Below are positions 7,622 through 16,226 of a stretch of 64,000 nucleotides of DNA, piece after piece. The position numbers and the translations under genes are program-made. Below the pieces are notes generated by a model, which saw nothing but the letters and a program-made list of their open reading frames with translations, made no database searches and was not told the origin of the DNA. How positions within the stretch are numbered: position 1 is the stretch's first letter; each line of letters starts with the position of its first letter. This stretch comes from Butyrivibrio proteoclasticus P6B7. GTDB taxonomy: Bacteria; Bacillota; Clostridia; Lachnospirales; Lachnospiraceae. The stretch covers positions 1 to 64,000 of the forward strand of contig NZ_JHWL01000018.1 in the NCBI RefSeq assembly GCF_000622085.1, written 5' to 3'.

Positions 7622-9693
7622 TTCTCTTTCTCCACCAAGAACGAAAGATCTACGTCATCAGTGGTCCAGATGGCACCATAACCATTACTAAAATCAATAA
7701 CATCCTTCATATAAGGCTTAATCAGGAATGTTCCATCTGTCCTTATAAAGCCCCAGGAGCCATTCTGCTTGATAGCAGCAAAACCATCTGAGAAGTCACG
7801 GACTTCCTCAAATTCGCATGGGATAACTACTTCGCCAGCTTCGTTAGCAAAGCCGTACATTCCATTCTCTGGAGATTGAATCTTGGCAAGTCCATCATGA
7901 TATTCACTGGAAGGTTCCTCACTAATGTTATTACCTTCTGCAACAACATTTCCATCATGATCTATAACGCACATCTGTCCATTAAGCTTAACTGTAGCCC
8001 TTCCGTTAGCGAAAGGCTGAGCATCTTCGAATTTTGGCTCTATTGCCCACCTTCCTTCATCGTCGATATAACCCTTTAAGCCGGTGGATATAACTTCCAA
8101 TGCTCTAAGGCCTTCGCTATAGACTGAAGCCTCAGGAATACATTTTGTATCTGGTATTACACATAGTGCTTTTCCCTTAAAGGAATAAAGAGCTGTGCTC
8201 TCTCCACCATGCATCAGGATATTCTTTTGGTTGTCACCCACAAGCTCATAGGGCAAAAGCTCTGGTCCTAAACCGGAAAACTCCTTCATAAATACAGCTT
8301 TTCCATTTGGACGCACAAAGCCGCATTTCTTACCGACATCTTTCCATTTCTTAAAATACAGGACTCCATAAGCTAATCCATTATTGTTGAACTTGCTTAA
8401 TACGTCATACTCTCTCTTGGTATACATCTTACCTTTGCGGTTAATAACGTAGTATCCTCCCTGTACTCTGTGGCAATTAGTATGATTAGCCCAACATATG
8501 AAAATAGCCACATAAACCAGGAATAGTATTAGCAGATGATACCTATGCAGATAATACCAGAGCAATGCTGACAGGAAGAAAGCTTTTATTGTATATCCAA
8601 TTCTCCACTTTACATCTTTAGAGAAGTTGTATTTGATGAACTGACCTCTGGCAAGGGCAACGCTAGAATACCCACCACTAAAGTCTTTCACGCCATAAAA
8701 CTGTGGACTAAAAAGCTCTTTACCATCAGAATCAACAAAGCCTTCATAATAATTTCCAAATTCTCTTTCGCCTTTTGATACAACTGCAAAACCGTCTTCT
8801 GAAAAATCATATGCATGACTATATTTGCATGGAACTATAACTTCACCATTTGCATTTATATAACCGCGCTTATCATAGTTTTCTTCAACCACTGCAAAAC
8901 CATTACAAAAATCTTCTGCATAACTATATTTATAATCAACTACCGTATTGCCATTTTTATCAACATAACCATATTTATAGTCATCATTTCTTGAAGGAGA
9001 TAGATCTTTCTCTTCTGATAACAATTCAAGAGCTATCGCTTCATCCACATAATTGCCATCATGGTCTATATACTTTTCTTTTCCATCTAAACGTACTTCA
9101 CCAATTCCATTTTGAAAAGCGTGAACATAAGAAAACGTATTAGATATTTCCAACTGACCATGTGCATTTAGATATCCATATTTGTCGCCTTTTAATTTAA
9201 CTGGGATTAGTCCTTCAGAATAGATGCTCTCATATTCAACAATTCCTCCTTCTGCAGAATATAGTTTTTCTTCACTAAAAGAAAAAATGTAGATTTTATT
9301 ATCACTGCTAGATATGAATACATCATTATCAATATAATATGTAGGATAACTATATCTTCTTATATTGTTTCGGATTTCTAGGCTCTCTATTCCATCAAAT
9401 ACTCCAGGATATAGCTGGTTACCCTCCACATCAATAAAGGCATATCCATCATGATTATCTTCAGTACTAAATGAATAATCTCTAACAAAAGCTATTCCAT
9501 TTTCATTAAACTCTGTTATAAAATCATATGCTATCCCGGTAACCTCTCTACCATTAGCATCAATTACTACATATCCTCCTCGATCACCAAAATATCTTCC
9601 AAGAAAGATACGAAGAAAAATATTTATGATAAAAAACATGAGTATCACAAATATAAATTTATGGACTTTGGAGATTATCTTTTTCTCTTGCAT
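7606..9693 (-). CDS. WG-repeat membrane protein
   Basis: A 695-residue protein built from WG (KWG) beta-propeller-like repeats. Units such as YGYVDKNGNTVVDYKYSYAE, RGYINANGEVIVPCKYSHAY and YGFANEAGEVVIPCEFEE recur about every 45-55 residues. A transmembrane helix lies at about residues 10-32. A pair of hydrophobic segments at about 375-405 divides the repeats into an N-terminal block (40-345) and a C-terminal block (410-690). WG repeats are usually treated as extracellular or protein-binding scaffolds; no enzymatic function is indicated. It heads or belongs to a run of membrane-protein genes on the minus strand. Confidence 0.82.
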   Translation of the reverse strand: MQEKKIISKVHKFIFVILMFFIINIFLRIFLGRYFGDRGGYVVIDANGREVTGIAYDFITEFNENGIAFVRDYSFSTEDNHDGYAFIDVEGNQLYPGVFDGIESLEIRNNIRRYSYPTYYIDNDVFISSSDNKIYIFSFSEEKLYSAEGGIVEYESIYSEGLIPVKLKGDKYGYLNAHGQLEISNTFSYVHAFQNGIGEVRLDGKEKYIDHDGNYVDEAIALELLSEEKDLSPSRNDDYKYGYVDKNGNTVVDYKYSYAEDFCNGFAVVEENYDKRGYINANGEVIVPCKYSHAYDFSEDGFAVVSKGEREFGNYYEGFVDSDGKELFSPQFYGVKDFSGGYSSVALARGQFIKYNFSKDVKWRIGYTIKAFFLSALLWYYLHRYHLLILFLVYVAIFICWANHTNCHRVQGGYYVINRKGKMYTKREYDVLSKFNNNGLAYGVLYFKKWKDVGKKCGFVRPNGKAVFMKEFSGLGPELLPYELVGDNQKNILMHGGESTALYSFKGKALCVIPDTKCIPEASVYSEGLRALEVISTGLKGYIDDEGRWAIEPKFEDAQPFANGRATVKLNGQMCVIDHDGNVVAEGNNISEEPSSEYHDGLAKIQSPENGMYGFANEAGEVVIPCEFEEVRDFSDGFAAIKQNGSWGFIRTDGTFLIKPYMKDVIDFSNGYGAIWTTDDVDLSFLVEKEKKRTK

Positions 9694-9761
9694 AAATGAA
9701 TTCCTAACTATAAAAAACTTTTTTCAAAATCTTCGCAGTGTTGCGATAAGACTGCTTAACT

Positions 9762-10190
9762 TCAAGCGCTTTCCTTAGTTCCAATTTCTTTGCAGTACTT
9801 GGTAAGGAAAAGTAAAAGCATATCGTAGTTCTCAGTATTGCGCTGAACTAATCTGCATGATTTATTGTCATAGTAAAATATAACGTAGTCTGTCTTGGTG
9901 CCAGAACCCTTTAAATATCCTGTGATGTCTCCATGCGATAACACAATAGTTCTTTTAAATAATCTACGAACCACCAAGCTATCACCATCAATGCGAATGT
10001 TGTTGTATAACATGCTGGCGGTGGTGAATATAGCTACGGCACAGAATACCACAAGGAAAATTGCACTGAATCTGTCCTTTTGAACGCCAACGCTCATCAA
10101 GCGCCTTCCAACCACTACAATTCCGAAAACACAAACGAATATGCTCATCAATAAATCAGTTTTCTTAACTCTTACATTACAGGTTTCCAT
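9762..10190 (-). CDS. Small membrane protein with PH-like domain
   Basis: A 142-residue protein of unknown function. Two transmembrane segments (about 12-30 and 40-62) are followed by a soluble beta-rich region starting NNIRIDGDSLVVRRLFKRTIVLSHGDITGY, the pattern of small bacterial PH-like (bPH) domains after a membrane hairpin. Its ATG overlaps the stop of the upstream lipoprotein gene (TAATG), so translation is coupled. The product at 10995-11438 has a similar plan, so they may be distant paralogues. Confidence 0.65.
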   Translation of the reverse strand: METCNVRVKKTDLLMSIFVCVFGIVVVGRRLMSVGVQKDRFSAIFLVVFCAVAIFTTASMLYNNIRIDGDSLVVRRLFKRTIVLSHGDITGYLKGSGTKTDYVIFYYDNKSCRLVQRNTENYDMLLLFLTKYCKEIGTKESA

Positions 10191-10210
10191 TATCCTACTT
10201 TGTCCTCTTT
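10185..10210. repeat. 26-bp direct repeat at a gene junction, copy 2
   Basis: Identical to 7596-7621. Here it covers the last codons and TAA of the lipoprotein gene and the ATG of the 142-residue membrane protein gene, read in a different frame from copy 1. Confidence 0.9.
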
Positions 10211-10858
10211 CACTTGGTTATAGACATCCAGAAGGAAGTCCTCAAGTTCATCACTGTCCTTTGTTATCTGAATATAATAATCGTGGTAAATTGCATTAGG
10301 TGAATAACCGTAAGGATATACCAGCACTATGATATATGGATCTCCATGGAAATCTGTTGGCTTGTATGATTCATGATCTTCACGAATGACTGGCTCACAG
10401 GATTTTAAAACATCAATGAGCTTTGTAAAGTTCTCTGTTCCATCCATTCTGTAATTACCAGCTTCTACGCCATTTGGCTGTGGACCAGCACAATTAACGT
10501 TAAGAAGTGAAACATTCTGTTTCATATCTGCGGTCATTCTAAACCAGTATTCTTCCTCTGAAAAGACATTTGAACTGGGATCAAATCCATAAAGAATCTG
10601 GATCATATTGCAGCTGTCTAATATCTCGTTGACGTCTACTTCCTCTTTTGATGCCTGAGATGCTGACTGATCTGTGCTCTGATCTTCTGAATCTGTTCCT
10701 GTACTATTTCCATCTGTGGATGAGTTATCTGTCTCAACTGATGAATCTTGAGCAGATGTTTCTACGCTTACTTCTTCTGTCTTCGCTGGTGCAGAATTAC
10801 CACATCCTGACAACGCAAGTACAATCCCCATTGATAGTAATAAAATCTTTTTCCTCAT
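10190..10858 (-). CDS. Uncharacterised lipoprotein
   Basis: A 222-residue secreted lipoprotein, taking the ATG at 10858. The frame stays open upstream, but this start places a typical signal (MRKKILLLSMGIVLALSGC) at the N-terminus, with lipobox ALSGC. A Ser/Thr/Asp/Glu-rich linker follows (about 30-75). The mature domain, from about residue 80, includes YWFRMTADMKQNVSLLNVNC and FHGDPYIIVLVYPYGYSPN. I recognise no family. It is translationally coupled to the next gene, so the two proteins may work together at the cell surface. Confidence 0.72.
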   Translation of the reverse strand: MRKKILLLSMGIVLALSGCGNSAPAKTEEVSVETSAQDSSVETDNSSTDGNSTGTDSEDQSTDQSASQASKEEVDVNEILDSCNMIQILYGFDPSSNVFSEEEYWFRMTADMKQNVSLLNVNCAGPQPNGVEAGNYRMDGTENFTKLIDVLKSCEPVIREDHESYKPTDFHGDPYIIVLVYPYGYSPNAIYHDYYIQITKDSDELEDFLLDVYNQVKEDKVG

Positions 10859-10994
10859 TATAATTCCCCAATCTTTATTCTTTTCTATTCTCATAATCTT
10901 TATACACCGAAAACTCAATTATCCGCCTAGTCGTTCTACTGGTGCAAGTTCTTTGCAATTTTCTTCTAAGTAGATTAAAACTCCACTTTAACTA

Positions 10995-11438
10995 TTATGT
11001 ATTCTTCTCTAGAAAATGCATAAACTCGTGATACCCACGGTCAAGGGTTGCTGGATAATAGCCAAAAGTATAGGTTTTATCACGAGTAACTATTGTAAGT
11101 CTTCTAGGGCCATTAGAGCGACCTCTTTTGTCCTTGAGCTCATCCCTGAAGGTTACAATATCTTTCAGATTAATGTGTGTTGTGCCGGAATAAAGCCTTC
11201 TAATTGCAATTTCCTCATAGTTTGCCCACATTGTAAAATACATCATTCCAAAACCAGTGTGCCAAAAGTAAAAGGTAAGCAGTAGGCTTGGAGTTATTTG
11301 AAGCAACTCCTTCCATGTGGCCCCCATAAACCGCAGTAGTACCATGGTTCCTGGAAATATACATCCCAGCAAGATAAGGAACACTTCTGTGATAAATGCT
11401 GCAATATTGGATTTAGCTGTGATAACTGGATCTTGCAT
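10995..11438 (-). CDS. Small membrane protein with PH-like domain
   Basis: A 147-residue protein with two hydrophobic segments (about 12-37 and 47-70) followed by a beta-rich soluble part (YEEIAIRRLYSGTTHINLKD, then RRLTIVTRDKTYTFGYYP). The pattern EEIAIRRLY...I.L.DI is that of a membrane-anchored bPH-like domain. It resembles the 142-residue protein at 9762-10190 in layout rather than in obvious sequence. Function unknown. Confidence 0.65.
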   Translation of the reverse strand: MQDPVITAKSNIAAFITEVFLILLGCIFPGTMVLLRFMGATWKELLQITPSLLLTFYFWHTGFGMMYFTMWANYEEIAIRRLYSGTTHINLKDIVTFRDELKDKRGRSNGPRRLTIVTRDKTYTFGYYPATLDRGYHEFMHFLEKNT

Positions 11439-11460
11439 TTGTTTTTTCCTTTAACATTGA

Positions 11461-11489
11461 CAATAAAGCTGCCAAACCAGTTGGCAGCT
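11461..11489 (-). terminator. Rho-independent terminator after the large surface-protein gene
   Basis: A perfect 9-bp stem, AGCTGCCAA/TTGGCAGCT, with a 5-nt loop is followed on the minus strand by TTTATTG. It lies 19 nt after the stop codon of the Ig-like surface protein. Confidence 0.75.
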
Positions 11490-11507
11490 CTATTATTATA
11501 CTATAAA

Positions 11508-14500
11508 TTATTCAGTAACTTTTTTCTTTTTGTAAGCAAATATACCTGCTCCGGAAGCTATAGCAACTACGCAGAATCCAAGGATGATGAAAATAATCAA
11601 GTGATTATTGGTTGGATCTGGAGTTGGTGGCAATGGAGGATCTTCTGGTCCAATTGAGGCAGTTTCTGAAGTGATCATTACATTGCTGTATGTAGTAGTC
11701 TCTTCATTACCAGCTACGTCCACTGCTACAAGCTTAAGGTCGAAAGCTTTCTGGTCTGCTTCATCAAGTGTAAGCTCGATTGTACCACCGTTTGCTTCAA
11801 GCTCTTCAGCTGTGTATGATCCAATCTGCTTATCATCTCTAAAGATCTGGAATGAAGTAAGTCCCATGTTATCTGCAACGTTGATGTTAACGTTGTGAGA
11901 TTCCTCATGGTAAACTTCGTCGCTAGCGATACCAGCAGTTACGATACTAGGATTTGTAAGGTCAACTGCGAAGTTGATCTCAGCATCTCTAGACTTATTG
12001 TCCTGAGAGTTTGTAGCCTTATCCTTTGTATAAACTGTTACAGAGTATACGCCGTCTTTATTGAAGTTCTCACTATCAAGTGTATATGTGTATGTCTTCC
12101 ATGTTGTGTCAGAACCCTGAGCTGTAACTGTGTAGTCTGAGCCCTTCTCAAGTTCTGTGATATCACCATCGCAGCTGATAGAGATATCTCTGTATGTAAG
12201 TTCATCTACGTTGATCTCAGTGATCACGATGTCCTGAGGATCATTTGTGTAGAAGTTCTCGTTAAGTGACTTAGCTGCATCACCAAGTACGAATACTGAA
12301 CCGTAACGGTTTACTGAGAATACAATCTGTTCCTCAGATTCGTTACCAGCAAGGTCATAAACCTTAGCTGAAAGAGTATAGAGATCATCCATGCTCTTGT
12401 CGTGAGCGAAGTCGTTGTAAGAAACAACAAATCCGTTCTCTGTCTTAGTAACTGCATTTCCAACAGATACTGGACCATTGTTAGAACCTGTCATGGTAAC
12501 AACAGTTGCTTCCATATCCATGTTCTTATCAACATATGAAACTGTAGGAGCTACTGTTCCATTGTTAGCTGAGTAGTTCTCAACTCCAGAGAATGTAACC
12601 TCTGGTGCTGTTGTATCAATAACAAATATATCTGAGATATATGATGTTGATGTGTTACCAGCAAGGTCAGTACAGTTAATTACAAATGCGTATGTACCGT
12701 CCTGATCAAATGTCATGTATGAAGTGCTTATCATATCTGATGTGCTGAAGCTTCCAAGTGATGGAAGTGGTGAGCCATCAGCGATAGGCTGCATACCATA
12801 CTCAACAAGCTCTGAGCTGAATGTCATATCTTCAACAGTAACTGTAGCCATTCTTGATGCGTTGTAGTACATCTGGTTCTTGGCTGCGTTGTTGTTGTAT
12901 TCGATTGAGAGCTTAGGTTCTGTTGTATCAACTACGAATTCTTCGTTAGTCTTAATTGTAGCTGGGTTACCAGCCTTATCATATGCAGTAACTGTAAAGC
13001 TATAGATACCATCCTTAGAGAATGGAACAGTTGCTACATATACTCCATCATTACCTGAGAAAGAGCCAGCTGTTGCACTACCATAAGTGCTCTTAATCTC
13101 TACTGTTGATGCCTGATCTGCAAAAGTAAGATCTTTTACAGTGATTGTTGCTGTTCTAGCCTTGTTGTAGTACTTCTGATTCTTAACGTCTTCGTTATCG
13201 AATGTAATCTCAACCTCTGGAGACTTTGAGTCTACAGTGAACTTAGGAATTGGAATTCCAGGATTGTCTCTATAGACAAAATTATTACCTACCCAATCCC
13301 AATCTGTATTTTCTTTTTCATTTACTGTGATTTCGTAAATGTCATCGCCATTTGTCACAAAGGTACCAATATACAAGTCACCTTCTCTTACCCATGTAGC
13401 ACTAATTTCACCGGTAGTCTTTCCCTTAACGTGAATACCAGCTCTAATATTCTTTTCATCAGGATGCTTTTCTTCTACAATCGCCTTAATAGTCACATTT
13501 GTAGTACTGAAGAACTCGTCCCCACCATACTGTGTAGTATGTGGCTGAGGATCATATGTGAACCAGAGCTTTGGAGCAACATTATCAAGCACCATGCTTG
13601 GTCCTTCACCAGTACCTTCGTTACCTGCTGCATCCTTTGCAACTATATAAAGACAAACTCCATCCCATCCATCATCAGCATGGAGAGTTACGTCATATTC
13701 CGCAAATTTAGGTTGTTCACTATCCTCAGGATATTTTTTAACAAGAACAACATTTTCAGAATCTATCTCTTTTCCATTCGCTCCAATTTTAAATACTGGA
13801 GCATACTTAGAAAGATCTAAACGTCCATTATCATATATTCTTACTCTGATAACAACCTGATTTTCCTTAGTAGGATAATAACTATACTGCTTATAAGGAC
13901 CACCATTATGAGAAATAAAGCATCTGATTTCTGGTCCTACTTCATCGTGAGTGTAGTCCAGCTTATTATCAAACTTGTTGTAGTTACCTGCTTTATCATA
14001 CATTTTGACATTATCTATAATGAATTCAGTAGTATGATTTTCAATTGCAGAATAATCTATCTTAATGATGTATTTTCCAGAATCATCCTTAGATGGATTA
14101 CATACAGTTCTAGTTCTGCCATTTATCTGGTATGTAACCTTTCTAAGATCTTCATCACTTGTAATAACAATTTTAGGTTCAAGATCCTTACTGGTACTTA
14201 CTGTAGTTAATGTATCAGTACTTGTTGAAAATGCAGTGTAACCATCAATTGTATTAAAGCCAAAATCAAGTGTTCCCTGTGGTGCCTTGTTATCTACAGT
14301 AACAGTCACATTAGCGCTTGGCTCCTGTGAAGAAGCACTGCCTGTACTTGTCTTTTTATAAACTGGAGTAAATGTATATTCCACTTTACCTTCAACATCT
14401 TTAATAGGTAAAGTATATGTGCATCCCCAGTATGTCACAAATCCAAACTCTTCACTGTCTACATTCTTGATATGATACGTATGTCCTTCAGAATCAGTTA

Positions 14501-15851
14501 CCACGATCTCAGAAAGTTCTCTACCCGAAGCTCCGGATAAGAACACTCTTGGCTTTGCATCCCCATCCTCATTCATATTACATGCTGAGTAGTATTCTCT
14601 CTCATTTAGCTTAATTGCAGTAATATCACGCTCTTCAGAAGGAACGTTATAGTATACCTTTACATTCACTGGATAGTCATTGCTTACATTTACTGGATCA
14701 GCTGTATCATAAGCTATCACCTTTGTAATGTGGTAAACTCCAGATACACTCGGATGCCAACTGAACTTACCGTTTTCATCAGGACCATCCATAGTAAAAT
14801 TGCCTATATTAGTTACAATTTCAACTTTAGAAATTCCACAATTATCAGATGCTTCAGCGTAGAAAGTAAGATCCTCTGTTCTATTTGAAACATACTCATC
14901 TGATAAATTTCCATTTATATCACAAAAACTCTTAACCGTTGGAGCTGTTTTATCTGCATATCTAAAATCAAATGAAAGAGTATGTGACTCATCCATATTA
15001 TCGCAATCACATGCAATAGATCCATCTGAAACGTGCGCGTTATCTGTTTCACCATCAAATTTGATGACAATGTTATAATCTTCTGCCTTTGCACTTGAGC
15101 CATCAAAAGAATATGAATACTCAAAAGTTATAATTCCGCCTTCGACAAAAACCTCAGTATCTGTACCTTCTGTCAATGTCTGAGTTTCTCCATCAAAAGA
15201 AACACGAGCTTTAACTGTAAGAGTCACACCTTCTGGCATATTTGTTACGTATTTAGCGTTAACAAGCCCCAATTTTGCAGGCACTATAATCTCTGTAGGA
15301 TTTTCATGACCGTTAAGTGACTCCTTATGGCCGCCCTTTGTATAAACAATAGTTCCAGTAGCATCAATGATATTCCCATCTTCATCCAAAGTAAAACCAG
15401 CTGCAGCCAACTCTTCCTCTGTCATGTTTTCGAAATCATATGCTACTACTCCTGTAGCTGTGCCTTCTGCTTCGCCTTCAGCAGTGGCAGGATCTACATT
15501 TCCATCTGTAGTCTGCTGTTCTTCAGTTGTACCCTCAGTAGCTTCTGTGCTTTCTGTTCCTGCACCCTCTGTACCTGTACTTTCTGTTCCAGCACCTTCT
15601 GTACCTGTGCTTTCTGTTCCTGCACCCTCTGTACCTGTACTTTCTGTGCCTGCGCCTTCTGTCTCACCTGGCTGGCCTTCTGGCTCACCATTACCCTCAG
15701 TGCTCTGCTCCTCTACTACAGAAGAAGCTTCAGTAGCTGCCTCTTCAGCATAGGTATTAATAGTTACGAAGTTGCTGCACAGCAATGATGCTGCCATCAA
15801 CATTGGAATCACTCTCAGTTTGAACCGAGAAAAAATACCATCCTTTTTCAT
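11508..15851 (-). CDS. Large Ig-like repeat surface protein, membrane/wall anchored
   Basis: About 1447 residues from the ATG at 15851, chosen because GGAGG lies five bases upstream. A signal peptide (cleavage near NTYAEE, residue ~36) is followed by a low-complexity Thr/Glu/Gly/Ser linker with a 10-residue repeat (GTESTGTEGA). Many Ig-like modules follow. Conserved features recur in them: DKTAPTV, DTTEPKLSIEYN, VDSKSPEVEITF, and the pair KYYNKARTATITVKDLTF / MYYNASRMATVTVEDMTF. The C-terminus has a Pro-rich stretch with LPPTP, a transmembrane helix and a KKKK tail, so it could be a membrane anchor or a non-canonical sortase substrate. It probably acts as a stalk or adhesin. The repeats resemble Ig domains of Clostridia surface proteins; a binding partner is not evident. 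Confidence 0.85.
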   Translation of the reverse strand: MKKDGIFSRFKLRVIPMLMAASLLCSNFVTINTYAEEAATEASSVVEEQSTEGNGEPEGQPGETEGAGTESTGTEGAGTESTGTEGAGTESTGTEGAGTESTEATEGTTEEQQTTDGNVDPATAEGEAEGTATGVVAYDFENMTEEELAAAGFTLDEDGNIIDATGTIVYTKGGHKESLNGHENPTEIIVPAKLGLVNAKYVTNMPEGVTLTVKARVSFDGETQTLTEGTDTEVFVEGGIITFEYSYSFDGSSAKAEDYNIVIKFDGETDNAHVSDGSIACDCDNMDESHTLSFDFRYADKTAPTVKSFCDINGNLSDEYVSNRTEDLTFYAEASDNCGISKVEIVTNIGNFTMDGPDENGKFSWHPSVSGVYHITKVIAYDTADPVNVSNDYPVNVKVYYNVPSEERDITAIKLNEREYYSACNMNEDGDAKPRVFLSGASGRELSEIVVTDSEGHTYHIKNVDSEEFGFVTYWGCTYTLPIKDVEGKVEYTFTPVYKKTSTGSASSQEPSANVTVTVDNKAPQGTLDFGFNTIDGYTAFSTSTDTLTTVSTSKDLEPKIVITSDEDLRKVTYQINGRTRTVCNPSKDDSGKYIIKIDYSAIENHTTEFIIDNVKMYDKAGNYNKFDNKLDYTHDEVGPEIRCFISHNGGPYKQYSYYPTKENQVVIRVRIYDNGRLDLSKYAPVFKIGANGKEIDSENVVLVKKYPEDSEQPKFAEYDVTLHADDGWDGVCLYIVAKDAAGNEGTGEGPSMVLDNVAPKLWFTYDPQPHTTQYGGDEFFSTTNVTIKAIVEEKHPDEKNIRAGIHVKGKTTGEISATWVREGDLYIGTFVTNGDDIYEITVNEKENTDWDWVGNNFVYRDNPGIPIPKFTVDSKSPEVEITFDNEDVKNQKYYNKARTATITVKDLTFADQASTVEIKSTYGSATAGSFSGNDGVYVATVPFSKDGIYSFTVTAYDKAGNPATIKTNEEFVVDTTEPKLSIEYNNNAAKNQMYYNASRMATVTVEDMTFSSELVEYGMQPIADGSPLPSLGSFSTSDMISTSYMTFDQDGTYAFVINCTDLAGNTSTSYISDIFVIDTTAPEVTFSGVENYSANNGTVAPTVSYVDKNMDMEATVVTMTGSNNGPVSVGNAVTKTENGFVVSYNDFAHDKSMDDLYTLSAKVYDLAGNESEEQIVFSVNRYGSVFVLGDAAKSLNENFYTNDPQDIVITEINVDELTYRDISISCDGDITELEKGSDYTVTAQGSDTTWKTYTYTLDSENFNKDGVYSVTVYTKDKATNSQDNKSRDAEINFAVDLTNPSIVTAGIASDEVYHEESHNVNINVADNMGLTSFQIFRDDKQIGSYTAEELEANGGTIELTLDEADQKAFDLKLVAVDVAGNEETTTYSNVMITSETASIGPEDPPLPPTPDPTNNHLIIFIILGFCVVAIASGAGIFAYKKKKVTE
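15541..15660. repeat. Tandem 30-bp repeats encoding a Thr/Glu/Gly/Ser linker
   Basis: Four consecutive 30-bp units lie within the surface-protein gene. Units 1 and 3 are more alike than neighbours, and so are units 2 and 4, suggesting a 60-bp duplication of a 30-bp pair. Each encodes ten residues of linker. Number of units probably varies between strains by slippage (inference). Confidence 0.85.
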
Positions 15852-15938
15852 GTTTCCTCCCTTAATTTCCACGATCCAGAGATTCCGTTCTCTTAGGTTG
15901 TGTTACTGAATAATAAAATTTTTATAAACACAAAAATG

Positions 15939-15967
15939 ATTATAGGTTACGAATATTTATTCAGCAA
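15939..15967 (-). promoter_or_regulatory. Sigma-A-type promoter of the surface-protein gene
   Basis: Minus strand: TTGCTG, 17-bp spacer, perfect TATAAT. It lies about 90 bp upstream of the chosen start codon. Confidence 0.6.
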
Positions 15968-16094
15968 TAAATTTTTAATCGTCAATTAATTTAATGAAAT
16001 TTTGAATCATTCCGCCAGAGGCTTAACCATGCGCATTTTAGATATCGTTAATACCCCTCTATTTATATATACAGACAACTCCCCTAAATTGTTG

Positions 16095-16139
16095 CAAAAA
16101 AATAAACCTTCATACATTTCGTACGAAAGTTTATTTTTT
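16095..16139 (-). terminator. A/T-rich bidirectional terminator-like hairpin after clpB
   Basis: Outer arms AAAAAATAAAC / GTTTATTTTTT pair perfectly, with a shorter inner TAC/GTA stem. It lies about 90 nt after the clpB stop codon. The low GC content makes the strength doubtful. Confidence 0.45.
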
Positions 16140-16226
16140 ACATACATTATTCCGTTAATCCTCAAATTGTCAGAAAACAAATCCGGTTAACATATTATAT
16201 GCAAACACATTACATATTTATACACT

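Larger units (their letters stand above)
15852..16226. other. 375-bp AT-rich intergenic region
   Basis: It holds the surface-protein promoter (15939-15967) and an A/T-rich hairpin at 16095-16139, whose ends are runs of A and T, so it could terminate transcription in either direction (clpB message on the minus strand). I see no gene or repeat in the remainder. Confidence 0.6.

Noticed and set aside
15327-15788. Plus-strand Cys/Ser-rich open frames opposite the surface-protein linker
   Set aside because: They arise from the 30-bp tandem repeats read on the wrong strand; the minus-strand gene has signal peptide, ribosome site and promoter.
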